Below, piece by piece: positions 1 through 10,221 of a stretch of DNA of 64,000 nt. The notes under the pieces were generated by a model. The model did no database searches. It saw nothing but the letters and a program-made list of their open reading frames with translations, and was not told the origin of the DNA. The stretch comes from Buchnera aphidicola (Drepanosiphum platanoidis) (lineage in GTDB: Bacteria; Pseudomonadota; Gammaproteobacteria; Enterobacterales; Enterobacteriaceae), in contig NZ_OZ026537.1 of NCBI RefSeq assembly GCF_964020165.1, positions 124,001 through 188,000 on the forward strand, given 5' to 3'. The number at the start of each line of letters is the position of its first letter. The first letter of the stretch is position 1. Made by a program: the position numbers and the translations under genes.

Positions 1-478
1 GCAATAAAAAATAAGTTTTTATAGTTTTAGCAATAATTAATAAACCTGTTGTATTTTTATCTAAACGATGAACAATACCAGCTCTTGGAACTAATTTTAA
101 TAAATTATTATAAAATAATAATCCATTTAAAAGAGTTTTATTTTCATTTCCATAACCAGGATGAACCACCATATTACATGGTTTATTTATAATCATTAAA
201 TATTTATCTTCGTAAATTATATTTAAAAAAATTTTTTCTGGATAAAATGTTTTTGTATAAATTCTTCCTTTAACTACCAATTTATCTAATAACATTATTT
301 TTTTTTTTGGAATATTAACTATTTTTCCATTAATAGAAACATAACCTTTTAAAATCCATTTTTTAAAACAACTTCTAGAGTAATTAGGAAAAATTTTAGA
401 TAATATTTTATCTAATCTCTGATTAATATAAGAATTTTTTTTAATTACTTTTTGTAATGTAACAATTTTTTTTTTCAA
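1..478 (-). CDS. rluD: 23S rRNA pseudouridine synthase RluD, 5' part (runs off window)
   Basis: RluA-family enzyme that makes pseudouridines in 23S rRNA helix 69. About 159 N-terminal codons are present; the gene continues beyond base 1. An N-terminal S4 RNA-binding domain (about residues 17-75, starting QRLDKILSKIF) is followed by the catalytic domain with the family signature GIVHRLDKNTTGL, whose Asp is the catalytic nucleophile. No ATG is available: an in-frame TAA lies only four codons upstream of a TTG at 478-476, and AAGGA sits about 8 bases before that TTG, so TTG is the likely start. It is divergent from alaS, as I recall for Buchnera. RluC is the alternative, but position next to alaS favours RluD. 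Confidence 0.88.
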   Translation of the reverse strand, partial: MKKKIVTLQKVIKKNSYINQRLDKILSKIFPNYSRSCFKKWILKGYVSINGKIVNIPKKKIMLLDKLVVKGRIYTKTFYPEKIFLNIIYEDKYLMIINKPCNMVVHPGYGNENKTLLNGLLFYNNLLKLVPRAGIVHRLDKNTTGLLIIAKTIKTYFLL

Positions 479-569
479 AAAATATAGTCCTTAATTTTTA
501 ATTATTAAAAAATTTTTTATTAAAAATTTAATAAAATTTAAAAACAATATTATTTAGGTAATTTTTTAT

Positions 570-3233
570 ATGATCTCTTCAAATAAAATTCGAAAAATTT
601 TTTTAAAATTTTTTAAAAAAAAAAATCATAAAATATTTTCAGGAAATTCTTTATTGTTAAACACTGATAAATCTCTATTATTTGCTAATGCAGGAATGAA
701 CCAATTTAAAAAATTTTTTTTAGGAAATTCTAACATAAAATATTCTAAAATTGCTACTATACAATATTGTTTGAGAACTGGAGGGAAACATAATGATATT
801 AATCAAGTAGGAAACACAAATATTCATCATACATTTTTTGAAATGTTAGGAAATTTTAGTTTTGGTTCATATTTTAAAAAAGAAGCAATTCTATATGCTT
901 GGGAGCTACTAACTCATAAAAAATGGTTTAATATAAATAAAAAAAAATTATTAATTACTGTATATTATGAAGATATCGAAACATATAAAATATGGAAAAA
1001 TATTATTAAAATTTCTAAAAATAGAATTATTAAAGTTAAAGACAAAAAAAATAAAAAATTTAATTCAGATAATTTTTGGAAAATGGGAAAATATGGATTA
1101 TGCGGACCATCTACAGAAATATTTTATGATTATTTTTATAAAAATAAAAAAAAATGTAAAAATTTTAAAGATTTTAAATCTCAAAAAAACAGATTTTTAG
1201 AAATATGGAATATAGTCTTTATTCAATTTAACAAAACTATACACGGAAAAATAGAAAAATTACCAATTTTTTCAATTGATACTGGAATGGGATTAGAAAG
1301 AATCTCTGCTGTTTTACAAAAAGTAAATTCAAATTATGATACAGATATATTTAAAAATTTAATTCAACATATCATAGCTTTAAGTAAAAATAAAATATTA
1401 AATAAATCTACAAAAATAATTGCAGATCATTTTAGAGCAATTTGTTTTATTATTTCTGATCATATTTTACCTTCAAATGAAGAAAAAGGATATATTTTAA
1501 GAAAAATTATTAGAAGAGCGGTAACGCATGGATTCTTTAACAAAATTAAAAATCCTTTTTTATATAAATTATTACCTACATTAATCAAATCAATGAAATC
1601 AGAAAGTAAAAAAATTTGTAAAAATAAAAAAATAATCATAAAAATTTTAAAAAAAGAAGAAAAAAATTTTTTAAAAATTTTAAAATCTGGATTAAATTTG
1701 TTAAAAATAAAAATAAAAAAATTAAAAAATAATAAAATAAAAAGTAATTTTATTTTTTATTTATATGACACTTTAGGATTTCCTATAGATATTACAATTG
1801 AAATTTGTAAAAAAAAAAAAATATATATAAATATAAAAAAATTAAAAAAATATATAAATAATCAAAAAAAAAAATCTAATAATAAAAATTTTAAAAATAA
1901 TAAAGATATTTATAATCTTGGTAATAAAAAAACTAAATTTTTAGGATATAAAAAATATAAAACAAAATCTATTATAAAAAAAATTTTTATTAATTATAAA
2001 AAAACAAAAAAAATAAAAAAAGGAGAAAAAGCTCAAATTATTTTAGACAAAACTGTATTTTACGGAAAATCAGGAGGTCAAATAGGTGATTCTGGACTTA
2101 TAAAATTAAAAAAAAAAAATATTTTCAAAGTTAAAAAAACTAAAAAAATAGGAAAAATAATTGTTCATATAGGAAAAATGATTTCTGGAAAATTTTTAAA
2201 AAATTCTAAAGTAATTTTAAAAATAAATAAAAAAAAACGAAATTTAATCTCTATCAACCATACATGTACTCATTTATTAAATTATGCACTACAAAAAATT
2301 TTAAAAAAAAAAATTTATCAAAAAGGATCTTCTATAAATTCAAAAAAAATAAGATTTGATTTTTTATATGAAAAAAAAATAAATTTTAAAAAACAGCAAA
2401 AAATTGAAAAAGAAATAAATAAAAAAATTAGAAAAAATTATGCAATAAAAGTTTGTAATTTAACATTAAAAAAATCTAAAAAACTAAAATATAAAACAAT
2501 TATTAATAAAAAATATAATAAACATAAAGTAAGAGGAGTAAAAATAGGTTCTTTTTCCAAAGAATTATGTGGTGGAACACATGTTCATAATACAAAAGAA
2601 ATTAATGTTTTTATTATCAAAAAAATAATTAAAATAGCTTCTAACACATATCGAATAAAAGCAGTCACTAATAAAGAGGCTATAAAGAAAATATTAAAAA
2701 ATTCAAAAAAAATAAACTCTATAAAAAATTTATTTAATTGTAATTCCTCTGAAATAGTAAAAATCTGTAAAAAAAAATTAAAAATAATAAATTTAACATA
2801 TAAAAATATTAAAATAATAGAACAAAAATATATTAAACAAATTGTAAAAAATTTAATTAAAAAATCTAATAAAAAAAAAAAAATTTATTTTATTTGTAAA
2901 ATCATAAAAAATATAAATATAAAATTATTAAGAAAAATAATAAACAAAATAAAAGAAAATCCTAAAATTATTGTTGTTGCTTTAATTAATCAATCAGTTA
3001 ATAATACTAACATAATTATTAATGTCAAAAAAAAATTTTCAAAATATATTCAAGCAAATAAAATATTAAAAAAAATTTTAAATAAAAATTTTGGAAAAGG
3101 AGGCGGAAATTTAATATCAGCGGAAGGAGGGTTTACAAAAAAAAATATTAAATTAAATAAAATCATAAAAAATATTAAAAAATATTTAATAAAAAAATTA
3201 ATAAAATTTAAAAATGTTTTTAAATCAATATAA
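570..3233 (+). CDS. alaS: Alanyl-tRNA synthetase
   Basis: Charges tRNA-Ala in the cytoplasm. 887 aa, close to the roughly 876 aa of E. coli AlaRS. The class II catalytic core is N-terminal (AGMNQFKKFF, then HHTFFEMLGNFSFGSYF). The editing domain keeps its zinc-binding pattern: HTCTH near residue 563 and CGGTH near residue 666. A C-terminal C-Ala domain with a glycine-rich GKGGGN segment is present. The start ATG has only a weak TTAGG upstream. It is followed 85 bases later by csrA, the usual enterobacterial neighbour. The middle (about residues 350-500) is very lysine-rich and has drifted most. Catalytic and editing motifs look complete, so the gene is judged functional. Confidence 0.98.
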   Translation: MISSNKIRKIFLKFFKKKNHKIFSGNSLLLNTDKSLLFANAGMNQFKKFFLGNSNIKYSKIATIQYCLRTGGKHNDINQVGNTNIHHTFFEMLGNFSFGSYFKKEAILYAWELLTHKKWFNINKKKLLITVYYEDIETYKIWKNIIKISKNRIIKVKDKKNKKFNSDNFWKMGKYGLCGPSTEIFYDYFYKNKKKCKNFKDFKSQKNRFLEIWNIVFIQFNKTIHGKIEKLPIFSIDTGMGLERISAVLQKVNSNYDTDIFKNLIQHIIALSKNKILNKSTKIIADHFRAICFIISDHILPSNEEKGYILRKIIRRAVTHGFFNKIKNPFLYKLLPTLIKSMKSESKKICKNKKIIIKILKKEEKNFLKILKSGLNLLKIKIKKLKNNKIKSNFIFYLYDTLGFPIDITIEICKKKKIYINIKKLKKYINNQKKKSNNKNFKNNKDIYNLGNKKTKFLGYKKYKTKSIIKKIFINYKKTKKIKKGEKAQIILDKTVFYGKSGGQIGDSGLIKLKKKNIFKVKKTKKIGKIIVHIGKMISGKFLKNSKVILKINKKKRNLISINHTCTHLLNYALQKILKKKIYQKGSSINSKKIRFDFLYEKKINFKKQQKIEKEINKKIRKNYAIKVCNLTLKKSKKLKYKTIINKKYNKHKVRGVKIGSFSKELCGGTHVHNTKEINVFIIKKIIKIASNTYRIKAVTNKEAIKKILKNSKKINSIKNLFNCNSSEIVKICKKKLKIINLTYKNIKIIEQKYIKQIVKNLIKKSNKKKKIYFICKIIKNINIKLLRKIINKIKENPKIIVVALINQSVNNTNIIINVKKKFSKYIQANKILKKILNKNFGKGGGNLISAEGGFTKKNIKLNKIIKNIKKYLIKKLIKFKNVFKSI

Positions 3234-3318
3234 TTTTGTATCATAATCATAAATATTACATTTATTTTCAAATAAATCATAATTAGGAATTAAGTTTAAT
3301 ATTCTCAAGGAGATAGAA

Positions 3319-3519
3319 ATGTTAATTTTGACTAGAAGAATTGGAGAATCTCTTATAATTAGTGACGAAATAAAAGTAACTGTTCTAGGAATTAAAGGGA
3401 ATCAAGTAAGAATTGGAGTAGATGCTCCTAAAAAAATTGCTGTACATAGAGAAGAAATTTATAATAAAATTCAAAAAGAAAAACAAAATATAAAAAATAA
3501 ATCTAAAGAAATTAAATGA
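3319..3519 (+). CDS. csrA: Carbon storage regulator CsrA
   Basis: Small RNA-binding dimer that binds GGA motifs in 5' leaders and controls translation and mRNA stability. 66 aa against 61 in E. coli. The conserved start [11 protein letters not shown], the core [29 protein letters not shown] and its RNA-contact residues are essentially unchanged, far better conserved than neighbouring proteins. A strong Shine-Dalgarno AAGGAG at 3308-3313 precedes the ATG. It lies in the alaS-csrA-serV-argV order of enterobacteria. CsrB/CsrC-type antagonist RNAs are not visible here. Confidence 0.98.
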   Translation: MLILTRRIGESLIISDEIKVTVLGIKGNQVRIGVDAPKKIAVHREEIYNKIQKEKQNIKNKSKEIK

Positions 3520-3553
3520 ATAAAAAATAAAACTAAATAAAAAATCAAAAAAA

Positions 3554-3582
3554 TTGACTTATTAAAAAAACAATGACAAGAT
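3554..3582 (+). promoter_or_regulatory. Candidate sigma-70 promoter for the Ser/Arg tRNA pair
   Basis: TTGACT (3554-3559) matches the -35 consensus at five of six positions. Seventeen bases later, CAAGAT gives a weak -10 match (three of six). The segment up to GATGTAGAG is richer in G and C than the surrounding spacer, suggesting constraint, and it sits about 85 bases upstream of tRNA-Ser. The assignment is by pattern only. Confidence 0.4.
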
Positions 3583-3667
3583 GTAGAGAAAAAATAAATA
3601 ATTAATCTATAAAAAATTATTTTTTATATTAATTATATAGTTAATTTTTTTTTAAAAAATATTCTTA

Positions 3668-3758
3668 GGTGAGATGGCCGAGAGGCTTAAGGCGCTCCCC
3701 TGCTAAGGGAGTATGTATTATAAAAAATGCATCGAGGGTTCGAATCCCTCTCTCATCA
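3668..3758 (+). tRNA. serV: tRNA-Ser (anticodon GCU)
   Basis: A full cloverleaf with the long class II variable arm. Acceptor GGTGAGA pairs with TCTCATC, and the anticodon loop CTGCTAA carries GCT, reading AGC/AGU codons. The sequence closely tracks E. coli serV up to the variable arm. No CCA is encoded. The discriminator base is A, whereas I recall G in E. coli tRNA-Ser. Confidence 0.97.
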
Positions 3759-3796
3759 AAAAAATTTTATAAAAATATTATTTAAAAAAAAAATAT

Positions 3797-3870
3797 GCAT
3801 CCGTAGCTTAGTTGGATAGAGCACTCGGCTACGAACCGAGAGGTCGTAGGTTCAAATCCTACCGGATGCA
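3797..3870 (+). tRNA. argV: tRNA-Arg (anticodon ACG)
   Basis: Acceptor GCATCCG pairs with CGGATGC, followed by discriminator A. The anticodon arm CTCGG-CTACGAA-CCGAG gives ACG. A34 has to be deaminated to inosine (TadA) to read CGU, CGC and CGA. No encoded CCA. It follows tRNA-Ser(GCU) as in the E. coli serV-argV operon. Confidence 0.97.
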
Positions 3871-4023
3871 TAAAATAAAAAAAAATTTATAAATACATTA
3901 TTAACAAAATAATATACATATTATAAATTTAAATATAATATATATTAAAAAAAAATTTAAATAAAAAAAAATATTAAAATAAAAAATTTTTGTAAAAAAA
4001 TTATTTTACTATAAAACAAATGT

Positions 4024-4800
4024 ATGAAATTAAAAAATAAAAAAATATCAAAATTTTTTATAAATAAAAAAAATATAAAAATAAATAAAATTATAAAAAT
4101 TAAAAAAAATTATCATCATATAAAAAATGTATTAAAATTAAAAAAAAATAAAAAAATTAATATTTTTAATAATACAAATTATTATTTTATAGGAATAATC
4201 AAAAGTCTAAAAAAAAAAATAATAAAAATTATAATAAAAAAAAAAATTTATCAAAATAATGAATCAAAAATAAAAATTCATTTGGGGCAATTAATATGTG
4301 CAAAAAAAAAAATGGATTGGATTGTACAAAAATCTTCTGAACTAGGAATAACTTCTATTACTCCAATACTTTATAAAAATTCAAAAAAATATTTTAATAA
4401 TAACAAAATTTTTAAACGATTAAAAAAAATTTCTATTTCTTCTAGTGAACAATGTAACAGAAATAAAATAACTAAAATTAATTTACCAACAACATTATTA
4501 AAGTGGATAAATAAAAAAAGTAAAAATAATAAAAATATTAAAAAAATTTTTTGTGATTTTTATAAAAATTATCAAAATAAAACAAATATACAAAAAATTA
4601 TTACAAAAAATTGTGAAATAATGTTATTAGTAGGATCTGAAAAAGGATTTTGTAAAGAAGATCTTAAATTATGTAAAAAAAAAAATTTTTATCAAATTAA
4701 TTTAGGAAACAGAATTTTACGAGTAGAAACCGCAAGTATTGTAGCAATTTCAATTATTCAATGTAATAAAGATAAAAATTTATCTAAATTATATTATTAA
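4024..4800 (+). CDS. rsmE: 16S rRNA (uracil-1498-N3)-methyltransferase RsmE
   Basis: SPOUT-class methyltransferase that makes m3U1498 in 16S rRNA using SAM. 258 aa against about 243 in E. coli. An N-terminal PUA-like domain (about residues 1-75) is followed by the SPOUT domain. Family motifs visible are KMDWIVQKSSELGI, the knot segment LLVGSEKGFCKEDL (GPEGG in most homologs, here GSEKG) and LGNRILRVETASIVAI. No Shine-Dalgarno is evident. It converges on rpiA with 20 bases between stops. Confidence 0.93.
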   Translation: MKLKNKKISKFFINKKNIKINKIIKIKKNYHHIKNVLKLKKNKKINIFNNTNYYFIGIIKSLKKKIIKIIIKKKIYQNNESKIKIHLGQLICAKKKMDWIVQKSSELGITSITPILYKNSKKYFNNNKIFKRLKKISISSSEQCNRNKITKINLPTTLLKWINKKSKNNKNIKKIFCDFYKNYQNKTNIQKIITKNCEIMLLVGSEKGFCKEDLKLCKKKNFYQINLGNRILRVETASIVAISIIQCNKDKNLSKLYY

Positions 4801-4820
4801 TATTATTGTTTATAATATTT

Positions 4821-5531
4821 TTAAAGTTTTAAACTTTTTAGAGTATTTTTATTTTTTATTTTTATTTTTTTAATTCCATCAAAAGTACTAATTAATAATA
4901 AATCAGGTTTTCTAATAGAAAAAATTCCTGATGAAACAATTCCAGGAAGATTATTTAATTTTTTTTCTATATATTTGGGATTACTTAAATCTAAATTTTT
5001 AACATCTAAAATTAAATTTCCATTATCAGTAATAAAATTTTTTCTTACAGAAAATAAAATATTTTTATTAATTTTTATTAATTCTTTTTTTATATAATTT
5101 AAAGCAAAAGGTAATATTTCGATCGGAAGAGGAAACTTATTAAATTTTTTTACAATTTTAGTTGAATCAACTATACATATAAAATAATCTGAATAATGTG
5201 AAACTATTTTTTCTCTTGTTAATGCCCCTCCTCCTCCTTTAATCATATCAAAATTAAAATTTACTTCATCTGCACTATCAATATATAAATTAATTCTATC
5301 AATTTTATTAATCTTATAAATGTTATTAACATTATTTCTTTTTAATAGATTTGTTGTCATCTTAGATGATGATACTATTCCTTTTACTAAATTTTTGTAA
5401 CTATTAACCTCATTTATTAAAAAATTAATTGTAGAGCCTGTTCCAATTCCCAAAAACATATTTTTTTTTATATATTTTATAACATTTAAAGCTACATTTT
5501 TTTTTAATTTATTTTGAATTTTTTTTTTCAT
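4821..5531 (-). CDS. rpiA: Ribose-5-phosphate isomerase A
   Basis: Interconverts ribose-5-phosphate and ribulose-5-phosphate, supplying nucleotide precursors. 236 aa against 219 in E. coli. The phosphate-binding GIGTGSTINFLI, GIVSSSKMTTNLL, the catalytic region YIDSADEV and the loop KGGGGALTREKIV are all present. It is monocistronic and convergent with rsmE. C-terminal residues are slightly extended relative to E. coli. Confidence 0.97.
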   Translation of the reverse strand: MKKKIQNKLKKNVALNVIKYIKKNMFLGIGTGSTINFLINEVNSYKNLVKGIVSSSKMTTNLLKRNNVNNIYKINKIDRINLYIDSADEVNFNFDMIKGGGGALTREKIVSHYSDYFICIVDSTKIVKKFNKFPLPIEILPFALNYIKKELIKINKNILFSVRKNFITDNGNLILDVKNLDLSNPKYIEKKLNNLPGIVSSGIFSIRKPDLLLISTFDGIKKIKIKNKNTLKSLKL

Positions 5532-5670
5532 AAAATTATTTTATTAATTTAAATTTAAACTAACTATTATGATAAATAATAAAGGATTAATTATGTATTA
5601 TTAATAAACATATTTTTTAAAATAATAAATATTAAATTCATATAAATAATAAAAAATAAAATTTTTTTTT

Positions 5671-5743
5671 CTGGGGTACCTGGATTCGAACCAGGGATGC
5701 CGGTATCAAAAACCGGTGCCTTAAGCCTCTTGGCTATACCCCA
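5671..5743 (-). tRNA. glnU: tRNA-Gln (anticodon UUG)
   Basis: The reverse-strand cloverleaf is nearly identical to E. coli tRNA-Gln: acceptor TGGGGTA pairs with TACCCCA, discriminator G, anticodon stem CCGGT/ACCGG with loop carrying TTG. No encoded CCA. Third member of the reverse metT-leuW-glnU cluster. It is the substrate for GlnS encoded about 0.9 kb away. Confidence 0.97.
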
Positions 5744-5931
5744 AAATTTATATTAAAAAAATTATATTAATTATAAAAAATTTATTATATTAAAGCAAAT
5801 TATAAACTTAAAAAAATAAAAAATATTTAATATTTTTTTAAAATTTAAAAAATGTATATTAAATATATTATAATTCAAATATTTATTAATATATAAATAT
5901 TTTATTAAAAAAATAAAAAATTATACAATTT

Positions 5932-6017
5932 TACGGAGGACGAGAATCGAACTCGTATACTTTTTTAAAAGTGCCAGAACCTAAATCTGGTGCGTCTGCC
6001 AGTTTCGCCACCTCCGC
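5932..6017 (-). tRNA. leuW: tRNA-Leu (anticodon UAG)
   Basis: Class II tRNA with a long variable arm. The anticodon arm CCAGA-TTTAGGT-TCTGG carries TAG, reading CUN codons. The 5' half matches E. coli leuW. The terminal acceptor pair is G1-U72, followed by discriminator A73, an identity element of tRNA-Leu. No CCA is encoded. Confidence 0.95.
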
Positions 6018-6132
6018 TTTTAAAAAAAACTTAAAAAAAATAATAAAAAAAAATAATAAAATAATAAAATAAATATTTTTAATAACTTTATTTAATTAAA
6101 AATAAATAATAGAACATTTAATAAATTATTCT

Positions 6133-6208
6133 TAGCTATGATGGGATTTGAACCCATGACCTCAGCGTTATGAGTGCTGCGCTCTAACCAACTGAGCTAC
6201 ATAGCTAT
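6133..6208 (-). tRNA. metT: tRNA-Met, elongator (anticodon CAU)
   Basis: Acceptor AGCTATG pairs with CATAGCT, discriminator A. The anticodon loop CTCATAA carries CAT. The D arm TAGCTCAGTTGGTTAGAGC resembles E. coli elongator tRNA-Met. A CAU tRNA could also be tRNA-Ile2 with lysidine, but the metT-leuW-glnU order supports elongator Met. It lacks the initiator hallmark C1-A72 mismatch. No CCA is encoded. Confidence 0.9.
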
Positions 6209-6584
6209 TTTTTTTATAAATTTTTTTATAAAAATTTTAAAAAAATAATTTATAAAAAATATAAAATAATTATTTTTTATTATTAAAAAATTTAAATTAT
6301 TTTAATAATAAAAAATTATATAATAAAATATAAATTATTAAATCATAATATATTATATATAATATATTATATATATAATTATTAATATAATAAATAAATA
6401 TTTAAAATACAAAATATAATTAGTAATTACTTAATACAATATTATTTTAACATAAAATCTTTATTTTTCTAAATTAAATAAAAAATATTATATAAACAAA
6501 TTTAAATAAAATGATATTTAAATTTTTTATAAATTTAATTTTTATAAAATACACATAGTTTAACTTTTTGTAACTAACAAAAAA
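6209..6584. other. Spacer between the metT tRNA cluster and glnS
   Basis: 376 bases of almost pure A and T. It contains short TA-rich palindromic tracts around 6341-6380. Promoters for the reverse tRNA cluster and forward glnS must lie here, but no element stands out above the AT background. No gene remnant was recognised. Confidence 0.5.
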
Positions 6585-8219
6585 ATGAAAAAAAAAATAA
6601 AAAATTTTATTTTTAAAATTATAAAATCAGATTTAAAAAAAAAAAAATACAAAATTATTAGAACTAGATTCCCTCCAGAACCAAATGGATACTTACATTT
6701 AGGCCATGCAAAATCTATATTTTTAAATTTTCATATCTCAAAATTATTTAAAGGAAAATGCAATTTACGTTTTGACGATACAAATCCAGAAAAAGAAAAA
6801 AAAAAATATATAAAAAATATAATAAAAGAAATTAAATGGCTAGGTTATAAATGGAACAAAAAAATAAAATATGCTTCAAATTATTTTAAAAAAATTTATA
6901 ATTATGCATTAATTTTAATCAAAAAAAATCTGGCTTATGTAGATCAACTAAATAAAAAAGAAATTAAAAAATATAGAGGAACATTAACAACTGTTGGAAA
7001 AAATAGTCCTTATCGAAACCAAAGTATAAAAAAAAATTTATGGTTATTTAAAAAAATGAAAAAAGGATATTTTAAAGAAGGTGAAGTTTGTTTAAGAGCA
7101 AAAATAAATATGCACTCTTCTCAAATAATTATGAGAGATCCAGTTTTATATAGAATAAAATTTTTTAAACATCATCGAACTAAAAATACATGGAACATAT
7201 ATCCCACTTATGATTTTACTCATTGTATTTCAGACTCTATAGAAAAAATCACTCATTCTATATGCACATTAGAATTTTTAGATAATAAAATTTTATATAA
7301 TTGGATATTAAATAATATAAATATTAAATTTAAATCAACACAATATGAATTTTCTAAATTAAATTTAGAGTACACAATACTATCAAAAAGAAAATTAAAA
7401 AATTTAATTAAAAAAAAAATTGTAGATGGGTGGGATGATCCAAGAATGCCTACAATTTCTGGCTTAAAAAGGAGAGGTTATACTCCAAAATCTATAAAAA
7501 ATTTTTGTAAAAAAATAGGTGTAACAAAACAAAATAATTTAATTAAAATATCTTTTTTAGAGCATTGTATAAGAAAAGATTTAAATAAAAAATCTTTTAG
7601 ATATATGGCTGTATTAAATCCTATTAAAATAATTATTACAAATTATCCTGATAACTTAATAGAAAAAATAAAAATACTAAATCATCCTCAAAATAAAAAA
7701 TTAGGGAAAAGAACTATTTATTTTAGTAAATATATTTATATAGATAGGTCAGATTTTAAAAATAATAAAATAAAAAATTCTAGAAAACTTTCTATACATA
7801 AAGAAATTAGATTACGCTACTCGTATGTTATTAAAGCTATAAAAATAAAAAAAAATTATTTAGGAAAAATAAAAAAAATATATTGTACATATGATAAAAA
7901 AACATTAAATAAAAATCCTAAAAATAGAAAAGTATCTGGAGTTATCCACTGGATTTCAAAAAACAATACAAAAAAAGCAGAATTTCATTTATTTTCACCA
8001 ATTTTTAATATTACAAATCCAGAATCTCAAAAAAATTATTTAAAATATGTGAACAAAAAATCAATTATTACAAAAAAAGGTTTTATAGAAAAATCATTGT
8101 TTAAAAAAAAAAATATAAAAAATTATCAATTTGAAAGAGAAGGATATTTTATTTTAGATAAAAAAAATACAGACAATAAAAAAATAACAGTTTTTAATCA
8201 AACTGTAAGTTTGAAATAA
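6585..8219 (+). CDS. glnS: Glutaminyl-tRNA synthetase
   Basis: Class I synthetase charging tRNA-Gln directly. 544 aa against 554 in E. coli. The Rossmann-fold HIGH motif is HLGHAKS (about residues 37-43) after RFPPEPNGY. The KMSKS-type loop is ILSKRKL (E. coli VMSKRKL). GWDDPRMPTISGLKRRGYTP and the C-terminal beta-barrel anticodon-binding domains (QFEREGYF near the end) are all present. No Shine-Dalgarno is visible; the start is chosen because the N-terminal alignment to the family begins here. Confidence 0.98.
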   Translation: MKKKIKNFIFKIIKSDLKKKKYKIIRTRFPPEPNGYLHLGHAKSIFLNFHISKLFKGKCNLRFDDTNPEKEKKKYIKNIIKEIKWLGYKWNKKIKYASNYFKKIYNYALILIKKNLAYVDQLNKKEIKKYRGTLTTVGKNSPYRNQSIKKNLWLFKKMKKGYFKEGEVCLRAKINMHSSQIIMRDPVLYRIKFFKHHRTKNTWNIYPTYDFTHCISDSIEKITHSICTLEFLDNKILYNWILNNINIKFKSTQYEFSKLNLEYTILSKRKLKNLIKKKIVDGWDDPRMPTISGLKRRGYTPKSIKNFCKKIGVTKQNNLIKISFLEHCIRKDLNKKSFRYMAVLNPIKIIITNYPDNLIEKIKILNHPQNKKLGKRTIYFSKYIYIDRSDFKNNKIKNSRKLSIHKEIRLRYSYVIKAIKIKKNYLGKIKKIYCTYDKKTLNKNPKNRKVSGVIHWISKNNTKKAEFHLFSPIFNITNPESQKNYLKYVNKKSIITKKGFIEKSLFKKKNIKNYQFEREGYFILDKKNTDNKKITVFNQTVSLK

Positions 8220-8602
8220 AAAAATAAAATACTAAAATATAATTGTACTTAAATTTCAAATTTTACTATTACATAATATATAAAATAATAAAAATAAATT
8301 ATATAAAAAAATTATTTATTTTTAAAAAAAAATAAAAAATATTATAAAATAAATTTATTAAAATTAAAAATTAAATTTTTTTGATTAAAAAAATATATTT
8401 TATTATATTTATTAAAAATTTTATATTTAAATAATATTAAAAAATTATATTTAAAAAATTTTAAAATTAAAACTTTATTAATAATAAAAAGTATAAAAAA
8501 AATATTAAAATAAAATTATTTATAAAAAATTTTCTTAAAAAATTATGAATTTTAAAAAAACTTTTAAAATTAAAAAAAATAAAATTTATTTAAGGAGAAA
8601 GT
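8220..8602. other. Spacer between glnS and eno
   Basis: 383 bases, extremely poor in G and C. In enterobacteria pyrG precedes eno; no CTP synthase motif or other remnant could be recognised here. Only the eno Shine-Dalgarno AAGGAG at 8592-8597 is clear. Confidence 0.5.
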
Positions 8603-9901
8603 ATGCCATATATAAAAAAAATTTTTGGAAGAGAAATAATTGATTCAAGAGGTGTTCCTACAATAGAAGCAGAAGTTCATCTAAACAGTGGACATATAGG
8701 TATAGCTTCTTCACCTTCTGGAGCATCTAAAGGATCTAGAGAAGCTTTAGAGTTAAGAGATAATGATAAGAAAAGATATTTTGGAAAAGGTTTAAAAAAA
8801 TCTATTTTTTTAATTAAAAATGTAATTTTTCCAAAATTATTTAAAAAAGATTCTAGAGATCAAAAAAAAATTGATAATATAATGATTGAATTAGACGATA
8901 CTAAAAATAAATCATATCTAGGGGCAAATACAATTTTAGCTATATCTTTAGCTAACGCTAAAGCATCTGCATTATTTAAAAATGTTCCATTTTTTCAACA
9001 TATTTCTGAATTAAATAATACCCCAAAACAATATTCTATGCCTTTACCTATGGTAAATATTATTAATGGAGGTCAACATACTAATAATAATTTAGATATA
9101 CAAGAATTTATGATTCAACCTATTAATTCTAAAAGTTTTAAAAATGCAATAAGAGTATGTTCTGAAATATTTTTTAATTTATCTATAATTTTAAAAAAAA
9201 AAAATATAAGTACGAATGTAGGTGATGAAGGTGGTTTTGCTCCTAATTTAAAATCAAATTCATCAGTTTTTAAATTATTAAACAAAGCAGTAAAACAATC
9301 AGGATATAGAATAAAAAAAGATATTAATTTTGCAATTGATTGCGCAGCATCAGAAATTTTTAACAAAAAAAAAAAAACTTATGTATTAAATCAAGAAAAA
9401 AAAGAATTTAATTCATATGAATTTACAAAATATTTACAAAATCTTACAAAAAAATATTCAATTTCTTCAATTGAAGATGGTCAACATGAATCAGATTGGA
9501 AAGGATTTTTTTATCAAACAAAAATTTTGGGAAAAAAAATACAAATTGTAGGAGATGATTTATTTGTAACGAATCCTAAACTTTTAAAATATGGAATAAA
9601 AAAAAATATTGCAAATTCAATTTTAATTAAATTAAATCAAATTGGTACATTAACAGAAACATTAAAAACAATAAAAATTGCAAAAAAAAATAATTATCAT
9701 GTAATTATATCACATAGATCTGGAGAAACTGAAGATACTTCAATAGCAGATTTATCTGTTGGAACATCCGCAGGTCAAATTAAAACAGGATCAATGAGTA
9801 GATCTGAAAGAATAGCAAAATATAATAGACTAATTAGAATTGAAAATTATTTAGGAAATAAAATAGCTCCATATAAAGGAAAACTAGAACTAAAATTTTA
9901 A
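8603..9901 (+). CDS. eno: Enolase
   Basis: Converts 2-phosphoglycerate to phosphoenolpyruvate in glycolysis; in E. coli also a degradosome component. 432 aa, the family length. Conserved elements are [32 protein letters not shown], the catalytic base region with [10 protein letters not shown], and [15 protein letters not shown] with metal and phosphate ligands. The start follows a strong AAGGAG. It has its own downstream terminator, so it is probably monocistronic. Confidence 0.99.
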   Translation: MPYIKKIFGREIIDSRGVPTIEAEVHLNSGHIGIASSPSGASKGSREALELRDNDKKRYFGKGLKKSIFLIKNVIFPKLFKKDSRDQKKIDNIMIELDDTKNKSYLGANTILAISLANAKASALFKNVPFFQHISELNNTPKQYSMPLPMVNIINGGQHTNNNLDIQEFMIQPINSKSFKNAIRVCSEIFFNLSIILKKKNISTNVGDEGGFAPNLKSNSSVFKLLNKAVKQSGYRIKKDINFAIDCAASEIFNKKKKTYVLNQEKKEFNSYEFTKYLQNLTKKYSISSIEDGQHESDWKGFFYQTKILGKKIQIVGDDLFVTNPKLLKYGIKKNIANSILIKLNQIGTLTETLKTIKIAKKNNYHVIISHRSGETEDTSIADLSVGTSAGQIKTGSMSRSERIAKYNRLIRIENYLGNKIAPYKGKLELKF

Positions 9902-9995
9902 AATCTTAAAAATAAATTTAATATTTTTAAATTTTTTAATTATTTTAAATTTAACAAATTTATTAAAAAAATTTATTTATAATTATAATATAATT

Positions 9996-10033
9996 AATAA
10001 AAATAAGAATAATATTCTTATTTTTATTTTTTT
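9996..10033 (+). terminator. Intrinsic terminator downstream of eno
   Basis: A perfect 15-bp inverted repeat: left arm 9996-10010, 3-base loop AAT, right arm 10014-10028. It is followed directly by a run of T residues. It lies 95 bases after the eno stop in the correct orientation. The stem is A/T-rich but unusually long and perfect. Confidence 0.75.
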
Positions 10034-10221
10034 ATGTTAACAAAACATAAAAAAAAATTAAAAAAATTTATAAAATTATTTTATAAAATTATAAATTAAT
10101 TATATAAAAAATTTAATTTAAAAATAATAAATATTATTATTAAAAATTTTTAATAAAATAATTACTTTTTAAAATAAAAAAATAAAAAATTTTTATATTA
10201 TTTATACAGGAATGAAAAATA

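Noticed and set aside
6341-6380. TA-rich palindromic cluster as a regulatory or replication element
   Set aside because: Simple TATA repeats at this base composition give dyads by chance; no DnaA boxes or other origin features accompany them.
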